The notes: generated by a model from the sequence alone, not told the origin. A stretch of DNA of 64,000 nt from Bubalus kerabau (GCF_029407905.1 NC_073627.1:136103697-136167696), one strand, 5' to 3'; shown: positions 9,617-24,600, numbered from the stretch's first letter. Program-made: numbers and translations.

Positions 9617-12600
9617 GTGCCCAGCGGGCCAGGCCTTCCAGTCGATCGGCGGGAAACGGCCCTCGGCCGGGCGATGGCTCGGGGCCGGAGGGAGGGAAGG
9701 AGCCGAGGACGGGAGTCGGGGGGGCGGCGGGGTCCCGGGCGGCGCCCATCCCGGAGGAGGACCTAGGGGGGTGTGGGAGACGGGAGGCGGGGATTCCCAC
9801 CGGGGCTGCCCGGCGGGGGCGCCGGGCGTTTTCTGTAGCACCTGGACCAGTAGCTAGCTGGGGATTGCTCATTTGTCTCCAGTAGTGTCGGATTTCCAGG
9901 CAGGGTGGGTGTTTCTAATCCTATCAACCCCTAAAGAGTCTGATCTCCATCTTTTTAGTCTCTTACCTGGGGGGAAGCCATCTAGGGTGATGTGGGCAGG
10001 GTGTTAAGTAGGCTCTTCGCAGTCAGATCTTTCTGCCGCTCCTCTTCCGAAAGGTCAGATATTTCTTGCCCCTTCCCCAACCTTTTTTAAGTATGAATAC
10101 CATGTACCTTTTAGCCCACTTTCTCCAGGTCATCACGTCACTGTTATTACTAAAAGAAACAATATAGTGAAATAAATACAAATAAATTCATTTTATGATA
10201 TTCGAAAGGGATCTGCAGATCTCTTGACATGATTGTTGGCGTTTTATTTTCTTTTTGGCCATAGAGACTTGGAGAATGATATTCTCTGATTCAGGTGTCC
10301 AACATCGACTAAAGTGTTCCTTATGTTGTAGTTGTTTCTGCCCTTAAGATTAGTGGTTTAAGCATAACCGCTAATTTATGTGCTTCTTTTGTTCAGACAT
10401 AAGACTTAAGTACAACTCTTCTCTCTCAGTTTTAATACTGGGTTTGAAAGCACTATTTTATAAGAAGGGAATATACCAAGATCCAGGTGTGTTAGTGACC
10501 TCTAGATAAAGGGGTTAGTTGTAAGTGGGGAGAACTCTTAAAATACTTTTATTTTTTTATTTTGGTAATTATATGGAGAAAAGAAACCAAGATTGGTGAT
10601 GAGAAAACATTTTTCTCTTCGTGGAGAAAAATGATTAAATGGTCAATGGAGGGAAAGAGTTTTAGTTATAACTTAGGGCCCCCCCCACCTCCAGAAACAT
10701 TAAGCATCATAAATGTTGATTGTCTGCAGTATATAATTTTAATGTATCATGTAGTTTCCACCCAGAAAATCATCATCATAAGTGTTGCTCATAAATGTTA
10801 ATTATCTACACTATATAATATTTATTAAATATAATGGGATTTTTGAGATTTACCTCCTCAGCATTTGTCTGCTATCATTGGGGATTTAAGAGAATTGGTC
10901 ATATAACTGACAGCCCTTTAACTGCTAAATTATTTTGATTATTTTAATATCAGTTTTCATAGTATATAACTCATCAAGGGTATATCACCATCTCTTTAAG
11001 ATTTAGAATCGATTAGACAATCTTCTTGGATAAATCAAGGTCATCATAATGTACATTAATTTCTGTCCCATGCAGTTAATATGGCCGGTGCATTCTGCTA
11101 TATAAGGGTGTTGGCAGTTTCCTCCTGTGCTAAAATGACTCCTCACTGCTATACCAGTTTAGTGCTTTTGTCTGTTTTTAGTTTATCTCCTTCAGTACTG
11201 TTCTTTATCTGTCAAAATATGCCCTTCTAATCTGCCACTTAAAAGCTGAAGTAGGCAGGGAAACCAGATAAACCAGAATAGTGTGTCAAGTCAGAATAAA
11301 TAGGATCTGAGTGAAGCTTAGTGGTAGTCCTCAGACCTTTACAGATCTCAAATTCTGATCGCCATTGTAGCACGTAATTTCTACCATAACGTGCAATAAG
11401 CTATAAAGGAAATGATACAAAAGATACAAAGGTCATTTTAAAATGACCCTTTCAAATCGTTAAATACAGAAGTAAAGTAAAATAAAATGCAGCTAATATG
11501 CAGGTGCTGACTTATTGCTAGGCATACCCATAGTTAAGTGAACACCCTCATAGTCTGTATGATTCACATTTGTTTTTTGGTGAAATTATAAATGACTGCG
11601 TGTTATCAGATTACTCTTAAAGAAATGAAACATGAATGATTTCAAGCCCTTAGATTGTATGGGTTTGTCTAGTATGTAAAAACTTGAGCATGAGAACTTG
11701 AGCACAGCAATTGTGGCTTCTTGGTGACTTACCTTGCTTTTTATCTACATTTTCCTGAGTTTGAAATATTGAGGTTTATTCTAAGAAAGTAAGGTGTCAC
11801 TGTATTTATAGCTAAGGTCCCCTGGTTGTATTGGGTTCTAAATCTGATCTAATGTTATCTTGTCTGGCCAGAATTGTTTGCATTTATTCACAGCTGGAAA
11901 TCTTTTTCAGAGGTGAGACCACACCCCAGTTATTTTTGGTTCTGTCATTTCCTGTTCACTTTAAAGTCTACTTAATTGTTTTGCTTGAGCAAATGGTGAA
12001 GAGTTGGGTGGGTGGGAGTGATTTGTATTTTAAGTGTCTTTTTTTAAACAGCAACTTGCCTAAAATGAAGGACTAGACCTGTGGTTTTACTCCCGCTTCT
12101 CAAGCTTACTTGTGACCTTGCCTGTTTTTTTTTTCTAACCTTGCGTTTTTAGTTAAACCCTGTTTTGTTTTGTTTTGTTTTTGCTTCAATAATCTCATCT
12201 GCAAAATAGAGTTAATAATACTTTCTTCCTCAAGCATCTCAGCCATGCAAATGACATAATGGATGTGAAAAGCTTGACAGTGTAGTATTATGAACCATTT
12301 GAAAAATACCAGAAAGCATATGAAATTGTAAGTTAAGAAGCTGTTCTGAGGAAAATACCTCTTCTATAATATAAAGGACATCTGGGTGGAATCCCATGGA
12401 TAACAGCATGGAAACCAATAATACAGCCTGTCTTGTATTCCCTGGCAGCTGGCTTCTCTCCCAGTTGAAGGTGTTCATTTTGTGTTTAAAAAATATAAAA
12501 ATTCTTATGATTTCACTCACTCATTAAATGTTTATGGAGAGCCATCTGCAGTGTACTCCCAATAGGTGCTCATTTGTTTCCTCTTTGTTTTAAAAATTAA

Positions 12601-15600
12601 TATATGTGTGAGTTTCTAGAACAGTCCATATGCACTAGAGCATCACTACTTGTGTCTGGAGCAGAAACTCAAATAATTGTGAAAATCTTTCAGCTTGATT
12701 TTTTTTTTTCTGGTTTCCAAGTTTCTTTTTCTGTTGGAGGGATTTTTTTTTTTTTTCTTTGACAGTGATTTTTATAAAAAGTTTTTATTCCTCTGGACTG
12801 AATCTTTTCAGCAGCAACAAGGAAATTTCACTGGGCATTACATGACAGATAGGGAGAATGCATTGTCTAAGTTTGTTATTTGGTGGCCGAATGGATTTTA
12901 ACAGAAGTCAGGTTTCTTTTTTGATACAGTTCTTCCATTCTCTTGAAATTCAAGTATATTGTATAGTCAGAGAATGTACAGTCATTTGTAGCACGCATTG
13001 AAGACTGCTGGTTCTTTAATATTCTGGCACTGGGACTAGATGTGGCTATGGCTTTCTTGGACTTCCCAGGTAACTCTAGTGGTAAAGAACCTGCCTGCCA
13101 ATGCGGGAGATATACAAGACACAGGTTCGATCCTTGGGTTGGAAAGATCCCCTGGAGAAGGGAATGACAACCCACTCCATTATTCTTGCCTGGAGATTCC
13201 CATGGAGAGAGGAGCCTGGGGGGGGAGCTGCAGTCCATAGGGTCGCAGAGAGTTGGACACAACTGAAGCGACTTGGCACGCACACACGCACGCACGGCTT
13301 TCTTAAAATTTTTCAAGAAGAGTAGTATGACCAGAAATGACTATTTCCACAAGTATACCCTGAACCCTTCTGTCTCTGGTACTTATACCTCTTTTATTTT
13401 CTGTTTGTTCCCTTTCCCATTTTCATATCATGACAATGAATTTACCAAGGGTTAAAATTATTTTTTCTTGTAAATATATGCTTAACCCTATAAATTGTGA
13501 AAGGCAAAAGGGAAGAAAACAAAGGCTTCATATTCATTCCTTACAGAAGCAACTGCTGTTAATACTTTTCATTACTGTACTTTCATTAATACTTTTCATA
13601 CAGTTGAACCTTGAGCAACACAGGTTTGAACTGTAGGCCCAGTTATACGTGGATCTTCTCAATAGTGTACTATGGTGCTACATGATCTGAAGATGGTTGA
13701 ATCCGAGGATGTAGAACCGTGGATAGGGAGGAACTTTGGGTATGGAGAAACCACCTGTGTGTATACAGAGGGCTAACTGTAAGTTGTAGTGGACTTTATA
13801 GTGTGTGCAGTGTTGGCACCCTTCAGCGCCTCCTTATTCAAGGATCAGCTGTATTTCCATCTACTGGTATGCTTTGAATTTAATATATGTCATGTTAAAC
13901 CTTTTATTGTGCAAATAATTCATATTCTTTTAATTAAATATGGTAATTTTACCTAAATCCTTTCATAATGGTTTCAGTCAACATGAAAATGATTTGAAAG
14001 TGCTCATATTCATATTTTGATCCTTTATATTTTCAATCATTTGATACAGTGCCAACCTAGAAGAAATATTTTCAAGGATAAATATTCATTGTGAGCAAGT
14101 CATATAGCACACATCTGTTGAACTTGTCAAAAGTATTTCAGTTATGCTTAGTTTACCATTGTAATTAACAAGCTGCCAAACTATCTGAACACTTGGACAT
14201 CCAAGACTGTTTGAAACTTACACCTCTAAGTGAAAGTCTCAAAATTCAGAAAGGATCTCTTAATTTAAACACTTAATTTCTTTTTTTTTTTTGAGCAGGA
14301 ATAAGGTGTTCTTTTTTACCTGTATGATAATGGTTGTGATGAAAGCCTTATTTATATCAGACATTTGATAATACAATTTTCTTCTATAAAGTAACATCAC
14401 ATTTTACTGTAGAGTTAAAAAAAAGCTATTGGATCGTTGGGAGAGACAAATGCTAAGGACTTGTGTGCATGTTAAGTCACTTCAGTTGTGCCTGACTCTT
14501 TGCGATCCTATGGAACGTAGCCCGCAAGGCTCCTCTGTCCATGGGATTCTCTAGGCAATGAATGATACTGGAGTGGTTACCAGGCCCTCTTCCAGAGGAT
14601 CTTCCTGACTCAGGGATCGAACCCCTGTCTCTTACATCTTCTACACTGGCAGGTGAGTTCTTTACTACTAGCCCCAGAAGGACTCATTACTTAAAGTGAA
14701 TTAAAGAATTGATTAAAAACTTTTTCCTAAGCAGTATTTGATAACAGAGTATCTTTCCATTAAAGTAACATTTTGGGGAAAAGCTAATTTTTAGGCATAT
14801 CTATGAGAGACAAAATTATTCAACTAATTCTGTTATATTTGTAGTCATTTTGGGGCTTTGGTGCTACTTACTTGCTAAAGCCAACCAGTCCATTCTAAAG
14901 GAGATCAGGCCTGGGTGTTCTTTGGAAGGAATGATGCTAAAGCTGAAACTCCAGTACTTTGGCCACCTCATGCGAAGAGTTGACTCATTGGAAAAGACTC
15001 ATGCTGGGAGGGATTGGGGGCAGGAGGAAAAGGGGATGACAGAGGATGAGATGGCTGGATGGCATCACCAACTCAATGGTGGTCAGTTTGAGTGAACTCC
15101 GGGAGTTGTGATGGATAGGGAGGCCTGGCGTGCTGCGATTCATGGTGTCGCAGAGTTGGACACGACTGAGCAACTGAACTGAACTGAATTGCTAAAGGAC
15201 TAATAGAAATAAAGAGGTGTTTTTTAATCATCATCCTTTGGTGCAGTCATTAATAGAATATAGCATTCTATTTTAACATTTTTTTATGTTAAATTTTAGC
15301 TTCATTCAAAGATAAAAAGCTGAGGTCTAAAAATTTCATCCTAACCTAAGTCATATCTGATTTTGTTATCTTTATAATCTACCTAATTATTCAAATGTAT
15401 GCAGAGAGAACTTTGGTTCCTTATATTCAGTTTTATTTTGTTGGCAAACTGGATTTTTATCATGAAATCTTTTAGTTTCTTGAGTCTTTGTTATTAGAAG
15501 AGGGTATAACTTGGTAACTAGGCTGTCTAGCTTGAGTGACAGAAAAATATGCTATACTAGCTGGCCAAGGAAATATGTATCTTTGATGATTGTTATTAGA

Positions 15601-18600
15601 TTTATTGAATGCTAACAAGTCATGATGTTTTGGTGCAATGTCCAGACAGTGTCAGCCCAAGAGAGTGAAATTCTGAATGAAATAAGCACTAGGAGATAAT
15701 TGTTATTTAATCACTAGGTTGAGTCTGATTCTTTGTGCCCCTCGGCCTGTAGCCCACCAAGCTCCTCTGTCCCTGGGATTTCCCAGGCAGGAATACTGGA
15801 GTGGGTTGCCATTTCCTTCTCCAGGGATCTACCTGACCCAGGGATTGAACCCACATCTCTTGCATTGCAGGTGGATTCTTTACAACTGAGCCACCTGTAA
15901 CCCTTGTTAAAAATGTTTAACCTGTATCTAGTTATAGTAAATAATCAGACAAATGCAACTTATGGGACTTTCTATAAGACAAATGGTTTGAACTTTTCAA
16001 AAATGTCACAGTGATGAAAAATTAAAAAGGCAAGAGGAGTATTCTAGATGAGAGAAGATGAAAGAGAAATGGCAGTCAAGTACAGTGCCAAGGCTGGATG
16101 GAGAAGATGAATAAGCCATAGAGGACATTTTTAGGACAACTGGGCAAATTTGAATATGGAGTATATATTAGATATAGAAATTCAAAATTAAATGTCTTGG
16201 GTATGTGATAGGCTATTGTGGTTATAAAGGATAATGTTCCTATTCTGAGGTGATACCTGATGAAGCATTTAGGTTGAAATGTCATGATGTCTGCAGTTTG
16301 TTTTCAAATGGTTTAGGAAACAGAAATCTGTTTGTTAAAAGAGAAAGCAAAAGTGGCAAAATGTTTACCGTGGTGTGTGCTCAGTCGCTTCAGTTGTGTT
16401 GGATTCTTTGTGACCCAATGGGCTGTAGCTCCTCTGTCCATGGAATTCTCCGGCAAGAATACTGGAGTGGGTTGCCATTCCCTTTTCCAGGGGATCTTCC
16501 TGACCCAGGTATCGAACCCATGTCTCTTGTGTCTCTTGCTTTGGCAAGCAGGTTCTTTAGCACCTCTGGGAGGTCCCGTGGTGAATATGGGTGAAGAGCA
16601 AATGGATATCCTTAGTATTCTTTCACTTTTTCATAGAATTTCAGTGTTTCAAAATATAAAGTTGGAGAGAGAGAAAAAGAGTACAATTAAGAGATGCCTC
16701 CAGTAACCAGACTCGGGAAAGGTACTGTCGGTTTGAGGATGCAGTGGTGGCCCAGGGAAGGCATGCTGAAGAGAAGAACATGAGTTTTGTTTAGAACATG
16801 AGTTTTCAAGTACATACAGCTGATACGGAGTGATGGCTACTTGTTTAGTAGGAAAAGAGGTGGTTGCAGCTATACAGTCGGGCATGGAAGAACATGCAGA
16901 AGTAAAGATGGAGAAACAAAGTGTACTTGAGTAAGGGATTGAGAGGAGGGGTGAGTAAGTTCAGAGAAGGGAAGCGGCCTGATGAAGGAGAGGAGAAGGA
17001 CGAGGGGCAACTGAAAACTCGGTGATCTGTTGGCAGTGATTCCATTAAGGAGAAAGCAAGATTATTTTGATGGCTATGTGTTAAAAACAAACAAACAGGC
17101 TTAATCGACTTATAAATGTAATTCAGAATTATGGAACATTCAAACATTACCCAAACAGATATTGTGACAGACTTGTTTTATTCTTTGGGGAGACTGAAGT
17201 GAGAAAAGTGGTAGAGAGATAAAATAAATATTAAAAAGGACTAAGAAGCAGACAAGATGGGAAGGATTTCCTAAGTATATTTCCCATCCCTGTTAATCAC
17301 ACCACTTACCATTTAGTCACTGGCTCAGATGACAAGCCTGGGAATCAGGCCAGACTCTTTCCTGTCCCTTACATGTCATATCCCATTCTATCAGACTTAG
17401 TTCTGTGGACTTCTGGTTTCTACATAAGCTACTGCTTCACCTTCCTCTCTCACTTCTTGCTTATATTAATACCGTTGCTGTAGCCTCTTGCTAGGGCGAT
17501 TTAATCTAATCTCATGCTGCCATCATGATCCTTGGATAATATAAAGAATTTTTTTTGTGCTTGAAATCCTTCATGAACTCTTGCAGCCCGTAGGGTAAAC
17601 TTCAACTTTGTTGATGCGGAAGTTTCCCTCGCGCTTAGCCTCTAACCTTGTGTTACTTCCTCCTCATTTCACACCCCCTCCCAAACCTACGTTCCTGCTC
17701 CTTGTTGCCCCTAGAATCCCATGCCCTGCTGTATCTGTGAAAGGATACTTTGCACCACTTCTATATAAAATCTTGTCCCCTAACATGACTAGTTCCTATT
17801 TATCTTTCAGGATTTAGCCAAGAGGACAGTTGAGAAACTTTTTCTCCTTTACTAGGAGGCTGTATGAGTAATTGTCTTAGAACTTGGGCTTTGAAGTCAG
17901 ATGAATGATTCAAATTCGGCTTCTTTTAGTATCTGCATAACCTTGGACAAATCACTTACCTTTGTTTTACCTCAGTTTCCCTATTTGAGGAAGAGGGACG
18001 ATAAAACTTAGCTTGTAGGTTGGTGGTGGTGGTTTAGTTGCTGAGTCGTGTCCGACTCTTACAATCCCATGGACTGTAGCCCGCCAGGCTCCTCTATCCA
18101 TGGGATTTCCCAGGCAAAAATATTGGAGTGGGAAGCCATTTCCTTTTCCAGGGGATCTTTCTGACCCAGGGATTGAACCTGAATCAGATTTTTTACCGCT
18201 GAACCACCAGGAAAGCCAGATAGTTATAAGGATTAAATAAACTCCATAGAGTGCAGTGACAGGCACTTGGTAAATGCTCAGTACGTATTAGCTGCTCTCA
18301 TCCTCATCAGAAGAATGAGATATTTGCCTCCTACATGCTCCCATGAACACTCTCACTTGCTTTACAAATTTCTGAAAATATTTTAATGTTCTTTATTCAT
18401 TCTAATTTCTAATTAGAAACTCTTTCTAATTTATTCTTCTAAACTGTTCTCTTCAAGTGCAAGAACTGTATTTTTTTTTTTTTAATTCTTTTGATGTGGA
18501 CCAGTTTTTAAAGTCTTTATTGGATTTGTTACAGTATTGCTTCTGTTTTATGTTCTGGTTTTTTAGCCCCAAGGCATGTGGGATCTTAGCTCCCTGACCA

Positions 18601-21600
18601 GGGATTCAACCTGCACCCACTGCATCGGAAGGTAGAGTCTTAATCACTGGACTGCCAGGGAAGTCTGTAAGAACTGTGTATTCTTAATGCTGAACACAGT
18701 GCCTAGACCACAGGTGCTTAGTAAATGTCTAAGTGAAAGCCTAAGAAACTTAACTTTATTGAAGACAGTGTAGGAAAGAGCATGGGAACTGCTAATTACT
18801 AGCTGTGTGACTTCTTTTCCTTGTTTTAATTTAAAAATGGGAGATAACAGTACCTACCTCAGAATTTAAAGATTATAGTTCATATTATATAAAGTGCTCA
18901 GCATATTGCCCATAGTGGGTGCTTAATAAATGTTAACTATTCTTTATTAAATGAATTCTTGAATCTTGGTGAGATTTGGCCCTAGATCTGTTTGATTTTA
19001 AGTGGTATATGTGCAATGATAGCTTAACAGTGTTATATTTTGTGTTTTCCAACTTTAGTGTCCTTAGCTTTTGAAAGAACTTAAATGCTTAGTCAAAAGA
19101 GTGAAAATTTCCTTTTCTATAGTATAGATAGAATTTTGAAAATCGTATGTTCAGAAACAGATATTTGGTGAGTTCTTACTATAAGCAACATATTTTTGGT
19201 TATACTCAGAAACTTAATTACTGTCTTGAAAAGTACTCAGTATAGCCTGTGATAATTTCCCAAAAATGTAACAGAAAATTAGAACTGTGGAGCTTCCTAT
19301 GACTAATACCACCGGGAAGAGCAGATGACTAAAGCATAGACTATATCTGGTAAGAAATGTTTGCCCCCTTCACTCTATAAATTGATAATCCTTTCAAGTT
19401 TAAACTTTAATGGTTGATCGGTGGCCCCACTAGGTAAGACTTAATTTGTGGGAGGTTTTTGGGTTTTTTGTATGTATGCCTTGGTACCTTTTATTCTTGT
19501 GACTTAAGGCTTTGTGGAAGTTTAAAAATAAAATAGGATGGTTTTAATGAAGGGCCAGAGTAATAAAGGTCATTGGTGGACTTATTCACGAAAGTAAGTT
19601 AGTTGCTGTTGTTGTTGTTGTTTTTTACTATTGTGTAAGTTTTATTGAACACATATGATCACTGTAAAGTTATGGTTTCTTTAAGACAGGTGAGTTCAGT
19701 GACTATCAAAGAACAGAGAGAATAATCTGAAAGAGTGATTTCCGATTATTGAAATAAAATTTGTTCTGATCAGTTATAAAAGGACCTGAAATGTGCATAC
19801 CACTTTCACTAATAATAGTTAATATAGCCTCTTGCTGCTGGTGCTGCTAAGGCGCTTCAGTCGTGTCCGACTCTGTGCGACCCCACAGACGGCAGCCCAC
19901 CAGGCTCCCCCGTCCCTGGGATTCTCCAGGCAAGAACACTGGAGTGGGTTGCCGTTTCCTTCTCCAATGCATGAAAGTGAAAAAATAAAGTGAAGTCGCT
20001 CAGTCGTGTCCGACTCCTAGTGACCCCATGGACTGCAGCCCACCAGGCCCCTCCGTCCATGGGATTTTCCAGGCAAGCAGTGTTTAACTGGTTCATGATT
20101 GGAAAGGCAGGTGAGGAGATTAGGAAATAAGCTGCAAAAGTAGGGCAGGCCTGTTGGCTTAAAACAGGAATGAAAGCAGGGTTATTTGCAGTGAACGGAG
20201 ACAGCTATTTAGGTAAATCCTAGTGTCCCATGAGGATAAGACCACACAATAATCTAAAAATAATAGCTTAAAGGCCAATAACTTTTAAGGTTTATCTCCT
20301 ATACTTCTACAGGATTAATGTGGTTGTCACCAATGTGATCTTTCTCTTTAATGCAGTTCTGCGTCATATGTTAGGCATATGAAAATATGTATCATTTATG
20401 TAGTGGATGTATATTAAAGCAGTATATTGAATTGAATTTGACCATGAAAAGGCTGCAGAATTTTTTCAGTGTACTGTAGAAACTTAGTTTTTAAAATTTA
20501 TTAAATTTTTTTTTGATAATTTTAGATTTACAGGATGTTGCAAAGAAATGTACAGGAAAGTCCTATACACCCTCACCTAGGTCTCTTCCACAGTGTCAAT
20601 ATCCCACACTGCCAAAGTACTGTACCAAAATTAAGATATTGACATTGGCACGATCCAGAGAGCTTATTCAAGTTTCACCAGTTATACACGGATTTGTGTG
20701 TGTGTGTGTGTGTAGCTGTATGCAGTTTCACATGTTTATAGCTACAACCACAATCAAGATACTCAACTGAATCACCACCACAAGACTCTTGTGTTACTAC
20801 CCCTTTGTTGCCACACCCCTCCCCTTCAGAAACTCATTTTTATAGTTTGGTTATTGTCTTGAATCATATATAAACTTGATTTGATTAGGGTTTTTGCTTT
20901 TGAGTTGAAAGCATTTACAATAGAACCCCCCCCCCCCCCGCCTCCGCAATCCAGGTAATCTAACAGCAACTGTCTCAGGACAAAAACTAGGTTAAAATGT
21001 GTTGGCAATTTGGGAGCACTAAAAACTTTCTTGGATAAATGTATAAAGACTTAGAATGATGATTCTGAACTCTGGTTACCAAACAGAATCACCTGTGGAG
21101 CTTTAAAAAAATGATACAATGTATCCTTACAAAAGGATACACAGTATGATACATATATAAAAATTTTTTTAAACTTAAAAAAGGTTTTATTGAGATATAA
21201 TTGACATCATACAATGCACCCATTTAAAGTATATGATTCAATGGTTTTTAGACATATTCACAGATATATGCAACCATCACCATTTAGAACATTTTAATCT
21301 CAAAAAGAAACCCCATATCTTTAAGCTGTCACCTCCCTAGCCATCCATTCCCAGCCCCCCAGTTCTATGCTGCTGCTGCTGCTAAGTCGCATCAGTCGTG
21401 TCCGACTCTGTGCGACCCCGTAGATGGAAGCCCACCAGGCTCCTCTGTCCCTGGGATTCTCTAGACAAGAATACTGGAGTGGGTTGCCATTTCCTTCTCC
21501 TAAAATTTTTAAATATATTGTGTATAAATATATTTAAGCAAAATTATATATATATATATGTATATAAAGAAATTGACATTGGGAAGGATACACAAATACT

Positions 21601-24600
21601 TAATGGTACTAATTACCCCTGGGATGAAGGAAAAGGATGGAGGCTGTCTTCAATTATAATTGTAACATTCTAGTTCTTTAAAAATATTTGAAACAGATAT
21701 GGCAGACTTAATGTTTTAAATCTACGTCATAGGTACATGGGTGTTCGTAGTATTTATATTATTTCCTATACCATTTTATGTAAAATTATTTTTTAAAACT
21801 ATTTCATTAAAAATATGTATGAAGTGTTAGTCGTTCAGTCATATCTGACTCTTTGTGACCCCATGGACTTATTAGCCCACCAGACTTCTCTGTCCATGGG
21901 ATTCTGCAGGCAAGACTACTGGAGTGGGATTCTGCAGGCAAGACTACTGGAGTGGGTAGCCATTCCCTTCTCCAGGGGATCTTTCCAACCCAGAGATCAA
22001 ATCTGGGTCTACATGAAGTATATTACATCTGTGTTTGGAATTTCCTCTTTTCTCCCTTTTAGTATACCTTCTGTTTATTTTAATTTGGTGCCAACAGTGG
22101 AAATAAATACCTACAAATGAGGATTGAGAAAGTAGCTTTGGAATTTCCAGAAGACCCAGACTTTCAGCAGCGGTTTCAACTTTCTGATGCCCTTCCCTGA
22201 TTTCTGTAGCCATCTACTGATAATCCCCTCTACAGTCTTTCATGCAGCTAATACTTCCAATACAGTATATTGCTTAACTGTTCTGGGTTGACATTACATC
22301 TTATTTTTTGATGTAATATTGACGTTACATTAATTATTTTGGGTGCTTAAATAGAATATAAATTTCTTTAAGGTAGACTCATGTGTTAAAGTTATATAAT
22401 CTATACCTTACCTTCTAGACAGTATGGGTATGTAGTAGATGCTCGATAAATTCTGAGTTATTTAACTTAGAATATAATTATCTCCCTCGTATTTTCTACT
22501 TTTACTCAAAGAACCTTTGCAGTTTTTTGTCTCCTATAGATTTCAGAACTTAAGGTTTTAACAAATAATCACTATTAAATAGGATTTTAGGAAGGCCAGC
22601 CTATAGATCTCTTCAGGTACTGAGTGTTTTATTTTTCAGTTAGTAACATTGTATAACCATGAATTCTGTAAAATCTCAGATTGTGTAAAATCCTGGATTG
22701 TATAAAATTCTTTTGCTTTCTTGAGTGTATCTTGCATATGAATTTATTTATTGTGTGTTATGTCTACATAGTACTCATTTAATCTTAAATTTTAGTGGCT
22801 TCCCAGAGAGATTATTTGTATTCTAACCTTTTTTTTTTTACGTTGACTTATGTATGAAGAAAAACTATTAGAGATTATTTGATGAAGCACTATAGCAAAA
22901 GACTTCCCTGATAGCTCACTTGGTAAAGAATCCTCCTGCAATGCAGGAGACCCAGTTCAATTCCTGGCTTGGGAAGATCCACTGGAGAAGGGATAGGCTA
23001 CCCACTTCAGTTATTGGGCTTCCCTTGTGAAACAACAGACTGGTTCCCAATAGGAAAAGGAGTTTGTCAAGGCTGTATATTGTCACCCTGTTTATTTAAC
23101 TTATATGCAGAGTATATCATGAGAAACGCTGGACTGGAAAAAACACAAGCTGGAATCAGGATTGCCGGGAGAAATACCAATAACCTCAGATATGCAGATG
23201 ACACCACCCTTATAGCAGAAAGTGAAGAGGAACTAAAAAGCCTCTTGATGAAAGTGAAAGTGGAGAGTGAAAAAATTGGCTTAAAGCTCAACATTCAGAA
23301 AACGAAGATCATGGCATCCGGTCCCATCACTTCATGGGAAATAGATGGGGAAACAGTGGAAACAGTGTCAGACTTTATTTTTGGGGGCTCCAAAATCACT
23401 GCAGATGGTGACTGCAGCCATGAAATTAAAAGATGCTTACTCCTTGGAAGAACACTTATGACCAACCTAGATAGCATATTCAAAAGCATTGACATTACTT
23501 TGCCAACAAAGGTCTGTCTAGTCAAGGCTATGATTTTTCCTGTGGTCATGTATGGATGTGAGAGTTGGACTGTGAAGAAGGCTGAGCGCTGAAGAATTGA
23601 TGCTTTTGAACTGTGTTGTTGGAGAAGACTCGTGAGAGTCCCTTGGACTGCAAGGAGATCCAACCAGTCCATTCTGAAGGAGATCAGCCCTGGGATTTCT
23701 TTGGAAGCAATGATGCTAAAGCTGAAACTCCAGTACTTTGACCACCTCATGTGAAGAGTTGACTCATTGGAGAAGACTCTGATGCTGGGAGGGATTGGGG
23801 GCAGGAGGGGAAGGGGCCGACAGAGGATGAGATGGCTTGATGGCATCACTGACTCCATGGATGTGAGTCTCAGTGAACTCTGGGAGCTGGTGATGGACAG
23901 GAAGGCCTGGTGTGCTGTGATTCATGGGGTCGCAAAGAGTTGGACACGACTGAGCGACTGATCTGATCTGATCTGTGGCTCAGCTGGTAAAGAATCCGCC
24001 TGGGATGTGGGAGACCTGGATTTCGTTCCCTGGGTTGGGAAGATCCCCTGGAGAAGGGAAGGGCTACCCACTCCAGTATTCTGGCCTGGAGAATTCCATG
24101 GATTGTATAGTCCGTGGGATCTCGAAGAGTCAGACATGACAGTGACTTTCGCTACAGCAAAGGAACTTAGTCTCTGGAATCAATCAACCTGAGACCAAAT
24201 TCCAGCTCCTCCAGTTACTTACTAGTTGTGAGATTTTGCATAAAGTTTCTAACTTCCCTGAACCTTGGTTTTCACATTTGTCAAGTGGGGATAATAATAC
24301 TTCATAGAGTGTTATTAGGTTAGATGAGACTATGTATGTAAAGCCCTCAGCATAATGGCTGTTTTGTAGTTAGCAGACAACAGTTATCATTATGATCACT
24401 ATTATTTTTTGTGACTCTGTAGTTAAAGTTGAAATCTGAAACCTATACTGAAAAGTGTTTTTTGGATACCTTTGACAACCTGCTGCTGCTGCTGCTGCTA
24501 AGTCGCTTCAGTCGTGTCTGACTCTGTGCGATCCCATAGACGGCAGCCCACTAGGCTTCCCGTCCCTGGGATTCTCCAGGCAAGAACACTGGAGTGGGTT

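Larger units (their letters stand above)
8750..9870 (+). promoter_or_regulatory. PPP3CC: CpG-island promoter of PPP3CC
   Basis: A sharply GC-rich, CpG-dense block in an otherwise AT-rich window spans the start codon. It contains many CCGCGG, GGGGCGG and GCGCGC strings and is free of recognisable transposons. No TATA box is obvious, so a dispersed, TATA-less start upstream of 9568 is likely. The 5' UTR limit and transcription start cannot be set from sequence alone. Confidence 0.85.

Noticed and set aside
8786..9766. 326-codon open frame across the CpG island
   Set aside because: Very GC-rich and composed largely of R, G, A and P; runs over exon 1 in another frame and matches no family I know. 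Stop codons are simply rare in such sequence.
9450..9872. Antisense open frame in the CpG island
   Set aside because: Same base-composition effect; overlaps exon 1 on the other strand.
22969..23592. Reverse transcriptase open frame as a host gene
   Set aside because: It is the C-terminal part of a truncated BovB LINE, lacking the start, the endonuclease and part of the polymerase.
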